DNA of 64,000 bases from Bryoerythrophyllum caledonicum (taxonomy: Eukaryota; Streptophyta; Bryopsida; Pottiales; Pottiaceae), in assembly GCA_963971425.1 (NCBI GenBank), contig OZ020522.1:2764168-2828167 (forward strand). Reading direction: 5' to 3'. The notes beneath the pieces were generated by a model. It did no database searches. It had not been told where the DNA came from and saw only the letters and a list, made by a program, of their open reading frames with translations. Position numbers and translations under genes: made by a program. Shown in pieces: positions 49,586 through 60,184 of the stretch (its first letter is position 1; every line of letters starts with the position of its first letter).

Positions 49586-49629
49586 GGGATACGGACGAAG
49601 CTATTTTGCGTGCCGAGAGCGGTGAGCGG

Positions 49630-50414
49630 TGAGCTGTGAGTAGTGAGTACAGGGTCACAAAAAAGGGCTTTTTAGGATTTATAAAAGGATTCCTTATGTT
49701 TAAAAAAACAAAAAAAAATGAAATTTTTAGTGCAAGTTCAAAGAAATATAAGTAAAAGTTAAAAAATGTAAAGTAAATGTTTGTTGAAGAAATTGTAAAT
49801 AAAGAAAAAATTGTTAAAGTTTTAGTGAAAAAGAAAAAGTAAAAAGTAGAGGCCTATAGCCGCGGAAGTAGTGGAATAATTGAACGAGAAGATTAAACTT
49901 AAGGACATGAAGTACATTACGAGCCTCTGATTGACTAAATAAGTGGGAAATATTCTCTTTTGGTGAATGAAGTTAGTTCGATTAAAATGTGATCAAATGT
50001 TTGAAAAGTGTTTTGTTTTGGTGATTGAAGCAAGTTCTATCAATATGTGATCTTGCTGAAGTAGAGGACGCAAATCATAAGCGAGAAAAATGGCATCTTG
50101 CGGCAAAGAAGGGCCATCTCTTTTAGATGTTTTTTGAGATTGTCCGGAATAGATCAAAGTGATATAGTTATGTAAATTACCCTATAGCCGTGGATATATA
50201 CTTCCATTGTGGAATTTATCATGTTCTCACTTACCATTTTTTGATACATTTGTTTTTTACATCTTATTTACAAGTAGTTATGCTACATCAAATCCTAAAT
50301 CATAAATCCTAAGCCCTAAACCCTAAAGTTTTAGTCCTAAATCCTAAACCGTAAACCCTAAACCCTAAGAGCTCGGAATTTTTCAATATAGATCTATAGA
50401 TTAAAAGACCGATT
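49630..50414. other. Non-coding E4 flank with degenerate CCCTAAA repeats
   Basis: No gene is seen. At 50,290-50,370 about a dozen irregular CCCTAAA / TCCTAAA units resemble the plant telomere repeat. They are too few and too varied for a true telomeric tract. Confidence 0.6.
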
Positions 50415-51117
50415 CTTTAACCCCTAAAGGTCCTTGACATTTTCTGTCCAAATCTAGTCCAAAACTGCCATAGTCAAACATGGCCGCAATAATCACAATT
50501 TTTAGAAGAATTTTCAACTTTTAACCGTAAGATCTAAAACTAGACTCATGTATAATAATCCTGTAAAATTTTAGTTGCAATCCACCGCACGGATGTGAAG
50601 ATTATAGTGTTTGAAGTGCACAAAGTAGTTTTTTTTCCCTCTTGCCCGACAAAGTCAGCTCACTTTGACTAAGCATATCTCCTAGTTTTTAGAGTACATT
50701 GTGTTGGAAATCATAACAAGTACAAAGAATATGATGTTAGCTAAGTGTGTGCAAAATTTGAGGTCATTTCGAGTGGTACATCATGCTCAAATAAATACTT
50801 TAGTGAAAGGGGGTATAAAACAATGCAAATGACTACAAATGAAGTGAGAAATTATTTGCTAAATATGAATTTACAAATTTAGAAATCCGTACGGTTGAAA
50901 TGTGGAATTTATTTTTTTACTTATTTTAGAGATTTTTTTTTCTAAAACGGGTGAAATCTCTAATTTTAATGAATTTATTGAATTATTCAAATATTATAAG
51001 TGAGGGCAGGGCTTCAAAATGGGGACCCTTCAAGAAATGAAGGGCCACATCATTCACCCACTCCCCTGTGCGGGACCCGCACAGGTCCTTGGGGGTGGCC
51101 CGCCACTGCAAGGTGGC

Positions 51118-51166
<49 letters not shown>

Positions 51167-51598
51167 CCACACGTGCCATCTCTTCAGTACCCACAGCCCC
51201 TGCCATGCACCACTTTTTGCTATTTTAAAAAAAATTCTATTTATCCCTTTTCTTGGAATTTGTGGGGTCTTCCCTTCCACTATTCCTCCCCTTGATTTGG
51301 GCTGCCCCACCCTTTCTCCACCCTTCGTGCCCCTAATTACTGCCCCTCTTTCACACTTGCATTTCATTGGTTCCCAGGGGTGCCCACGCTGCCCATCCTC
51401 CCCATTTTTGACAATAGGTGGTACTAACTTTCAAACCGTAAATCCAAAAAAAAAATTAAAAATACCTCCACGAAGCTCTTATCAGGGCCGATCTATAATA
51501 AAAGTTTCAAAAAAAAAGGATTTTTTTTCTAATTTTAGGAACCTGCCCAAAATGTGAAATCCCCCCGAAGGAGACTCTGGTCCTTTAGGGGTTAAACA
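50415..51598. mobile_element. piggyBac-like TTAA element, ~1.18 kb, non-autonomous
   Basis: The ends are TTTAACCCCTAAAGGTCC and GGTCCTTTAGGGGTTAAA, a nearly perfect 18-bp inverted repeat including TTAA target sites, as in piggyBac-like elements (TTAA then CCC). No transposase is encoded. A poly-T tract of about 50 bases lies at 51,118-51,166. The right end matches the dispersed repeats at 11.5 and 13.5 kb. Confidence 0.65.
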
Positions 51599-52956
51599 CC
51601 AATTTGACTTAGACATATGGGAGAGATAGTTTAATCCAAGCATGTCATTTGACTTTATCGCCTTCCTATAGAATTGAGCTCCTTGGTCCATTACAAGCAA
51701 TTCAATAATTTCTTGACTCCTTGTCACCACGATCTTGCTACCACATGAAAGTCCAATATTTAGATATTTCTGTACATCATTATTAGAATTGTTTGGAATT
51801 TCAATGTTGTTAGTTGGTATAAATACTTGGAGAAACTGGTTCATTAGTCCATTATTCATGCAATAACAACCCTGCTTCAAATGAAGTTTACTTGTTATGT
51901 TAGAAAGACCACACCGTTGAAAACGACAACAATCTGGAGACATTCAACTAGAAGAGACTGTGATGTGAAATTGATTCAATTAATTCATGCCGAACTAGTC
52001 CCGATAAATCTAAAGATTGAACAGAACAATAAAACCCACATTAAACAAATACCAGATAAATACCTGATAAATACATGTTTATGTATAAGTGAGGTATATT
52101 TTATTTGACACCTTTTAGTTAAGGTTCATTCATCATTAGAGATGCATACATGCTGTTCCTTTGGAAGAGTTCGAACTTGGAGAAAGATAAACCATTGTTC
52201 AAAGACATGCATAAGACGATAGAAAATATGAAAATACAATCATGTATATAATGATTTTCAAATAAAAACCAAGTAAAGGACAAATCAAATACAAATAATA
52301 ATAGACACATAAAAATACTATCAATGGCTACCAAGACTATAACTACTACCACTGTCTTCAGAACTGCTTTCAGTACCTGAACTTTCATGAGCCTCGTCAT
52401 CAACAAACTTCAAAATCCGAGGATCATAAGGACGTTTTGATGGCTGTAGAGATGGAGATGTTATAGTTGCATAAACTTGAGCCATTTGCTCTGCATAGTG
52501 TGGAAGGAATAGGCTTGAGGATGGTGTAAATTTTGGCGACATCATCGTAGTAGAAGTAGGGGTCATTGCCGAAGATCTATAAAAAAATTCAAGGAATTAG
52601 ATAATACGTGATAAGAATAACTTGAAAAGACATTTGAAATGAATACCAACATTAAAGCACAACTTACTCACAAGAAAACGCGGTTGCATTTTTGCTTCTT
52701 CTCAAGGCGGTCTTTGGGATCAAGCCACCTAACCTTTTGCTTTTCAACAACTGTTGCAACAGAAGGAACATGGATAAGAGGCTCTAGAAGAGCCTTGAAG
52801 ATCTCAAGGTCTTCTTCAAATGCCAATATATGTCTGCCAAGAGATTGACAAGCTCGAATAGAGGCACCTGGAAAAACAAAGATTTAGGTATTAATTAACA
52901 TAAGCTTAATAATGAAAAAATGAGCTAAAACAATAAAGGTTGGGATTGAGACTAAC

Positions 52957-53670
52957 CAGTAGAAGCAGACCAATCCAACACAATGTCTCCAACCTTGGTA
53001 GTGGTGTCAATAAAAGCCTTCACAAAATCTTCAGCTTTCTCCCGAGGTCCTCTCCATGGTACACTTCCTCGCATATGTAGCTTCTCAGAAGGCAACATGT
53101 TCCAAACCATGTCTTCTTCTCAATATCACATGTGATGGAGAACTTGGATTGCACAGGAGTGTCCCGCACAAATAGTTGAACCCAAAAACGAGTGCACTAC
53201 AAAAACAAAGTGGGTGGAAGAAGCTTTAATGATAAAAGAAAACCTTCGGAATGAATGAAGCAATAGTAACAATGAAAATTTATTAGATGATAAAAATCAA
53301 TAATATAAAAATGACAAATTACCGTAGACTTTGGATTCCGTGGTGAAGCCAAAGGAAGTTCATTCATTGCCCACCAATCGTGCTCCAAACGAAAGCTATA
53401 AGTCTCTGCACAATCCTCCACTTCTCGAAGAAGGTCGCGATCGTTTGGATGAAACAATAAAAGGACTGCATCATTATGAAGGTACAAATCAACAAACTCA
53501 AATATAGTCTCAACATAATTTGTAGGCCTAATATTCCATGACGGAATTGCCATAGAAGGTGTTGAAATCCCTGGTACACGTAAATTTTCGGGAATGTCTG
53601 CAATAAGCAAATCAATTCCCGTATGTTGACACTTCTCTGAAGAGACACGACGACTCCTCCCTCCACCAAC
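52957..53670 (-). other. Methyltransferase core exons of gene A in E4
   Basis: Exons 10 and 11 carry motif IV and motif X/I; the intron at 52,956-52,868 splits motif I right after SAST. The phase of the exon 11-12-13 joins independently confirms that the VLDWSASTG frame is the coding one. Conserved features are the GD.VLD start of motif I, the Gly of STG, the conserved acidic pair in AFEED, and the hydrophobic strand LLLFHPND after motif IV. DIPE instead of DPPY/W may mean lost catalysis or a family variant; with a single copy this cannot be decided. Confidence 0.72.
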
Positions 53671-56600
53671 CTGAGAATAAAATGAAAAAATATAATTACA
53701 ACAATGCTTTAAAATATTATAAAAATAGAGATTTCTTGTAGTACTAACAACATAGAGATTAACCAAACTTTGAAATATAAGTTACTTACCCTAGCAACAA
53801 AATCATGAAGAGATTGCCATAATGGATGAGGTCCCGAGGGTTGCTCCAAGGAATCCATCAAAGTTGATATTGAGGCATTGTGGATGAATGACTCAGATGG
53901 GGTAGGCATAGGAGGTGTAGAAGAGCCAGATGGAGTTAGACGGTGTTGGCGTCGTTGCCGCACTACATCTCTAGTTGCTTGGATATAGCTTGAACCGGCT
54001 GCATGTGACTCAATCACAGGAGGAGAATATCCTGCAACATCATCTACCGGTGAACTATCGCTAGGTGGAGAAACTGAAGGAGCCACTTTGGCAAGAGCCT
54101 CTGCTACAGCCTTTTCAACAACTACAACTTGCTCAGCTGCAACTTTGGCAGCTAACTCTTTCTCCAGTTTGATCTTTTGCGCCTTTGTTAACCTCTTCTT
54201 CTTTAAATTTGTACCATTTGCAATGGTAAGTAGAGATGATGAAGGTTCAAGGAGAACAACATCATCTTCATTATCTGATTTTTGAGGTAGAAGATCAGCC
54301 ACATCAAGAGAGCTCCAAAGGTCATTTTCCTCATCAGGTGTTTATGAGCCTTGGCACTCCAAATACCAACCTCCTCCACGGAGATGTGATGCAGAAAACC
54401 TATTTTCTTGTTGCTTATCGTAGATGCACATACCGGAACCAGGCTGTGTCCAAGCAGCAAAAAATGTAGGACTATTGTTCTGCCCTAATGCATTCTTTGG
54501 TGTGAGCTCTCGAACAATGTACCTGAAATTGAAACAAATTATATAGCACATAATATAAATGTAATAAAATCAAAATTAAAAGGGAAAATAAATTGCTCAC
54601 CTGTAGAGAGTCCGCTGGACAGCAACCTTAGCGAGAGGACGGTCCTCAAATGAAGTGCTTTTCAAAAATGGAGGCTTTACGCTTGGGTGCAAAAATGATT
54701 GGAATGCCCTGTCCCATAGCAGAATTCGCCATCTATCAACGTACTCAACAGGTTTGAGAATTTCCGTTGATACCTCCAAATTAACAGAAATACATCCATC
54801 TTCGCAAAACTTCTCAAATTCCTTCACAAAACGCGCTTCAAGCTGGAAAATCAAGTATTAAAACATGAGAAAATATTTATTAAGATAGAGTGTACATTGA
54901 ATTCAAGAAAAAAAGTTGTTACCTGTGCCCAGAAAGCTGCCCGACTCAGCCACAAATCGAGGGTACTCTCTTTTACATCTCCATCAGGGAACCAAAAAGA
55001 AGTGCGAAGAAGAGAGCCAGAATTCCACCAGTGCAACCATTTTGCCATGAAGCGAGGCTCCACAACACAAGTGACCACTTTTTATAACTTTTCAATGGTC
55101 ATTTGTGGCTTCTTGAAGTGGCTAAAATGGTAATTGATCTACAAAACAAAAACAATGTTAAATGATACTAAAGGCAAAGTGATTTGAGTTATATAATTTC
55201 TTATAAAAAAAATATAGAATTGAATTAATAATGTCATACCTCTTCAAAAAATGCATCTCTATGCAAGGGTTTGGCAACTGCAAGATACTTCACAAAGTCC
55301 TTCAATTTGATTGCCTTCACCATTTTCTCTGCAGCAGAAGTCATAGCTTGCCAAATTCCTTCAGCTGATTTGTCTTCTTTGGGTGTTTTTTCTTCATACT
55401 CAGCAGCTGCTTCATCAGAAGTCCGTGCAATGTCTTGCTGTATCAAGCATAGAATATTCAACATATATTAGCCATGAAATTGCCAAATAATGAAATTATT
55501 GGATGAAAATGAAGACAATAAAGACAATTACCCGATATAAGAAGGATATAAAAACGTCCACAGTAAGTGGATACCACGACGGTCTAGATTTCTTGACTTT
55601 CACGCAAGTTCTATATTCTTCTGAAGTTAACAAGTCCTTGAAGTCTTCAAGCTTCAAACCACCGTAGTAACGCATGCGGTGAAGCCTAGCGGTAAGACTG
55701 GACTTTACATGATCATTTTGAGTTGACCTACACATAAACAATGATTAATATATAGGTAAATGACAAGTGAAAGCTTCAATCAATAAAATCAATGATAGAA
55801 GTTTTACCAGTTGACGTCGTGCATGGCATTAAGAAGTGACAATACTTTCCCCTTCGGATTAACAACACTGAAGACTGAATAGTGCCAGTGGCGGTCTTCA
55901 AAATGCAAAGTAGAAATATGTCGCCACCATGCTGTATACCGATGGTTTCCATCCCATATAAAAAATATCTTTCCAACAAAAGATGCATATTGTGGATCTG
56001 CCTTCAAAGTTGCCTCAAAGCAATTGTTAATATCACGCCAATGTGAATTCCATGAAGCAATAGTGTCCTCAGTCACATCTGATGTGCACTCCTTGTCATC
56101 ATAAATGGAAACATAGATAGCACGATCTCCTTCAAGGTACCCCCCTTCAAACCTCTTCTCTAAAGTCATGACATCCACTTCTTGAATGGGTCTTACTCTA
56201 GGAAGTGGAACCATACGACATAGTAGTATATATAACCGTTCGCGAGACACGCGCATGGTGTCAAGGATGGAAACAAAATCTGACTTGCTTTGAAATCTCT
56301 TCGCTCGCGCACCAGCAGCTGAATCTCCAAGACCAGTTGGGCATATTGGAACACTCGAATCTTCGTCGTCCATATCATTAACACCATCAATAGTGTCCTA
56401 AATGAATGCACCTAAATAATGTTTTAGAAATTTGTGACACATGATTTAGATAAGAACAATACGATCTAAAGACAACATACCTTTGAAGTCTCTTGAACAT
56501 CAACTCTTGCTTCTCCACTCTCATTTTCACCTTCGGCAGCCATAGCGATTTCAACCTTTAACATCCACAAAGAAGATAGTATGTAGCAAAAATGAACAAG

Positions 56601-56943
56601 ACAAATCCAAAGAAACATATGATTAACAAATATATTGAAAAGACATGATTAAGTCACAATAAACTATCACCTCCTTAAATTGAATATCCTTTGTAGAGGC
56701 TTCGGATCCAAGTGCTTTCATTTCACTGATTTGTATATCACGTTCACATGATTGACTTGGCAACTGCAACTAGAGTGAAACATGAAAACAAAATAATAAG
56801 TCTTGTGAGGATACCGAAAAAATTAAATGCAGAGTAGAACCAACATGCAACTCTTGGATCTGGTCATTGAAAATTTTCGAGACAAACATTCCGAGATAAG
56901 AGAAGTAAAATTCAAGGGTTCATAGAGAGGCCAAATAGTAGAA

Positions 56944-57498
56944 TTCGGATCCGAACTCTTTTTGCCATGCACAAAAAGACCATTCAAGGCCAAGCAAATC
57001 AAGCAAGAAATTTAGCAGAAGTCATATATGAAAACTTCAAAGGTAGCAAAATATGAGTGTTCGGATCCGAAGTCTAGTTGTCATGCACAACTTGGCCTAT
57101 CTAGAGCAATTACATCAATCAAGTAATCTACATCAAATTATTCAGAAAATGTAAAAAAGAAGCAAAAGAAGAGTATTCGGATCCGAACTCTTATTGTCAT
57201 TCACAACTTGGCCTATCCAGACTAATGACATCAACTTCTGTTTGATTCTACCACGATCATAATGACTTCGCTCGAGCAACGCATACCGCAAGCATTCGGA
57301 TCCGTACACTCAACACTCAAGATAAACGGAACACTTAATTGACAGTACTTATTTGCGACCAACTATCCTTACTGCACGTTGACCTCACTGATCGAGTTAC
57401 ACATTGTAAGTATTCGGATCCGAACACTCAGTAGTCAATCCAAATATGAAACGGTCCGCATTTCTAGATCCTCTCTAGAATAAGTGTGCGGATCCGAA
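56944..57498. repeat. Array of TTCGGATCCGAA palindromes in gene A intron 1 of E4
   Basis: Six copies occur at 56,944, 57,061, 57,176, 57,295 (one change), 57,413 and about 57,487. The first five are spaced 115-119 bp apart and the last about 75 bp. Most are preceded by GTAT or CA and followed by CTCTT or CACTC. The sequence between them is only loosely repeated, so the palindrome is better conserved than its unit. The position matches the palindrome array of E1. Confidence 0.85.
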
Positions 57499-57534
57499 CA
57501 CTCAATTGTTAGTTCACTACATTGCAACTAGCTT

Positions 57535-57872
57535 GAGTCACTGCACATCAACCTACCAAGTTAGAACGACTTTAATAAGTCGCATCAAGTATCTTGTGTG
57601 TAAGATCAGAAGTATAATCTCGGCAAGCCAGCCAAATAATAGCTCACAGTTAGCTCATGTTCGAGCTCATTAAACTGTAGACAGACTAATATTACATTAG
57701 CTTTCGTCATTGTACATCAACCTACCAAGTTAGAACGACCTTAATAAGTCGCATCATGTATCTCGTGTGGCAGATCAGAAATATAATCTCGGCAAGCCAG
57801 CCAAACAGACAGCTCACAGACAGCTTATGTTCGAGCTCATTAAATTGTAGAGAGACTAATATTACATGCGCA
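57535..57872. repeat. Tandem duplication of ~170 bp
   Basis: Two units (57,535-57,705 and 57,706-57,872) share CATCAACCTACCAAGTTAG, ATAATCTCGGCAAGCCAGCC and GTTCGAGCTCATTAAA. They lie in gene A intron 1 of E4. Confidence 0.8.
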
Positions 57873-58026
57873 GGTGCATGATCTGTCTGTTTGGCAGGCT
57901 TATAATATATGTGCAGTGCATGGCAGGTGCATGAGCTGGCGCACGCACTAAAAGTACCTGGACCATTTGGATGGGTCCCAATATCTGAAATCTACACCAC
58001 CTGTAAGTGTACTGGCATATCATGCA

Positions 58027-58104
58027 CATGAATGAGTAAGTTTAATTATTGACTGTTTCATGCACATGTATGAAACAGTCAATAATTAAACTTACTCATT
58101 CATG
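58027..58104. repeat. Perfect 35-bp hairpin
   Basis: The arms 58,027-58,061 and 58,070-58,104 are exact inverse complements (CATGAATGAGTAAGTTTAAT onward) with an 8-nt loop GCACATGT. No mismatch suggests recent origin or constraint. It lies in gene A intron 1. Confidence 0.9.
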
Positions 58105-58159
58105 CATGAAACTTAGCCCATGCATGCCCATGCTGGATCACTGTTGTACATTATCAGTG

Positions 58160-58375
58160 ATGTTCCTTAAGCACATACATGCCCATGCATGCCCATACAT
58201 GCCCATACATGTCGAGTAATGTACATCAGCCCATACATGCCCATGCATGCCCATACATGCCCATACATGCCAAGTAATGTACATCAGCCCATACATGTCC
58301 ATGCATGCCCATACATGCCCATACATGCCCATGCATGCCCAGTAATGTACATCAGCCCATACATGCCCATCAACC
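58160..58375. repeat. CATGCCCATACATGCCC repeats
   Basis: Ten-base units CATGCCCATA or CATGCCCATG are grouped into about three higher-order units of about 60 bp, each ending AGTAATGTACATCAGCC. Open frames across it are repeat artefacts. Confidence 0.85.
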
Positions 58376-58551
58376 ATCAAAATTTTATTTTACGTTTGTT
58401 TCTTCACAATATGTAGTCTAAATCAAAATTCTTCGTACAAAAATGAAGAAATGTGAGACCAATCAACTTCATGGCAAATCATCATGTTCAGCAGATAGTA
58501 GTTGATATGATCTAGTGTTGTTGACCCCATAGGACTCTAAACCATAGAGAA

Positions 58552-58760
58552 CAACCAATTTAACCCCTGTATGTCCGTGAGAAGGTCAAACCAAATGACA
58601 CTTCCAAACTCCTGATTTTAGTGCAAGGAAACAAGAACATGTTTAGTCCACTTCTGATCGTTGGATCCCAATTAAAACTTCTAAAGCAACATAACCACAA
58701 AATTTCATTGACTTTGACAGTACAGATTCAAAGATTGTAGTATTTGAAGAAGATTAACAT
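58552..58760 (+). repeat. Fragment related to the left part of the 50.4-kb TTAA element
   Basis: It begins TTTAACCCCTGTATGTCC and shares the phrase around AAAATTT..TTG and ATTGTAGTATTTGAAG with 50,415-50,620. It is truncated or strongly diverged. Confidence 0.45.
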
Positions 58761-59125
58761 GTTCATTTTCCTTCCTTGATAAAGTGGTTTGTCTTCCTCA
58801 ATGATACATGATCATGGAGCAATGGCAATGCGCATACCTCTAGAATGGTCTGTAAGCTCCCATCTTCATCAACTCCACCTTTCTTGAACGATAAGACACG
58901 AGCAGTGTTTCTCAAGTCTTCCTTTGAAACTAGGGCCTTCCGTCTCCCCATCCTTGACTTCCGAAGCTGCTTACTACTTGAAAATCGAAATCTGCACTTC
59001 CTTCTCTTCTTCTTTTCTGCAACTATAAGAGAAGGTGTTTCAAAAACAACTTCTTCAGGCATCTGCAAATGCTCACATTTCATCTCATTCTCCTCTATAT
59101 GCATGAAGAGCCTACTACAACGCAT

Positions 59126-60184
59126 GTTCTTATATCTTCCTCAACTATGGCGTCACAACTGAAACGGTCATAAATTACTTCTAAACTAATTAATTGAGTA
59201 TATGTGGAATAATCCATCATGCACATGTTAGTCTTTACTAACAATAATTAATCCGTCCAAATTGAAATTCAAAATTCAAATTAAGCTATAATCTATTTCG
59301 AATGACTAGTACATTTAGTATTCCATTATAATTGTCTAACTGTCATCCCCTGTCACGCCGTTTAATCTTGCTTAAATTTCATAAAAGATAACTGATGGCT
59401 ACTAGATTTAAAATTTACCTTTTTAATTAGATTATATTTTGTACAATTGGTCACTAATTTTAATTTCCTACTTGCCATCCTAATTAAGTTTGCTCGTGAA
59501 CCTCAACACTACTTCGTTTGTTGTCAGCATTATTGTGCATGCTATTGGACGCCAATGATATTTTTCCTATTTTGATGACCCTCCAAAAACAATCAATTAT
59601 ATTGCCGATTTATTTACTTTTTTGTCACAGTGACGATGCAATTTCTATATCTAAGATTACAAATATAGTTCTTCATTAATTTTCTTTCTTTTCATCCATA
59701 ATAAGATAAAATACAATATCATTCATTTCTTAGCCACTTCATGTTTTGCAGCTTTATTGAAGAATCTAATGAGAATCTTGTGTCAGAAAGTTTAATATAT
59801 TTGGTGTAGGTTTGAATTAGGCGGCATGGTATAAATCTGTATCATGACGAGGCAACCATTCACTAAGCCCCAACAACTCTGCCATGATTAGTGTCCACCT
59901 TGCTGGTGATGACAAGTAATGCCAGCTACCCCATCAAATCTCGAAATAGATTTTTAGAATATGAAGATGTTTCTTGAACCACAAATATCACGTCCAATGA
60001 AAATTGCATCAATTCCCACTGCTTAGAACTTCAAGAATTTATAAAAGTGTCGTCACAACTTCCATAAACCTCTCTGATTTCCACTCCCAACTTTGACGAG
60101 ACTCCTAAACCACTTTCCAGTATCATTTCAGTCTCTTTTCTTTCTTGAAACGCTAGCATTATTGCTTTCTCAGATTCAAGAAGA
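59126..60184. promoter_or_regulatory. Head-to-head spacer between gene A and gene B of E4
   Basis: These 1,059 bp separate the two start codons and should hold both promoters. It is very AT-rich. No palindrome of the TTCGGATCCGAA type lies here, so the array is intronic and not at the promoter itself. Confidence 0.45.

Larger units (their letters stand above)
52321..59125 (-). pseudogene. Gene A of E4: ParB-like domain fused to an N6A/N4C-type DNA methyltransferase (slightly broken)
   Basis: Thirteen exons fit GT-AG sites in consistent phase: 59,125-58,838, 56,769-56,671, 56,555-56,481, 56,397-55,808, 55,727-55,532, 55,437-55,240, 55,138-54,923, 54,842-54,601, 54,522-53,790, 53,670-53,323, 53,196-52,957, 52,867-52,672 and 52,576-52,321, about 1,225 residues. 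The start is basic (KKKRRKCRFRF). Residues ~155-350 form the ParB/sulfiredoxin-like domain (CRMVPLPRVRP, then FFIWDGNHRYTAWW). Residues ~880-1,140 show a methyltransferase in permuted order: DLLIADIPENL at motif IV, NDAVLLLFHPNDRDLLREVE after it, RGPREKAEDFVKAFID at motif X, then GDIVLDWSASTGASIRA at motif I. The usual (D/N/S)PP(Y/F/W) is DIPE here. Bacterial phages and prophages carry ParB-N6/N4-methyltransferase fusions of this layout. In-frame TAA codons occur in exons 7 and 9 and a one-base shift in exon 11. Confidence 0.78.

Noticed and set aside
50290-50370. True telomere or chromosome end
   Set aside because: Only about a dozen irregular CCCTAAA-like units, with unrelated repeats on both sides.
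51118-51166. Poly-T tract as a retroposon tail
   Set aside because: It lies inside an element with TTAA inverted ends and no retroposon body or target duplication is seen beside it.
54330-55100. In-frame TAA codons of E4 gene A as recoding or RNA editing sites
   Set aside because: The same copy also has a one-base shift and gene B of E4 is broken too; ordinary decay (for example C-to-T change of CAA) is simpler.
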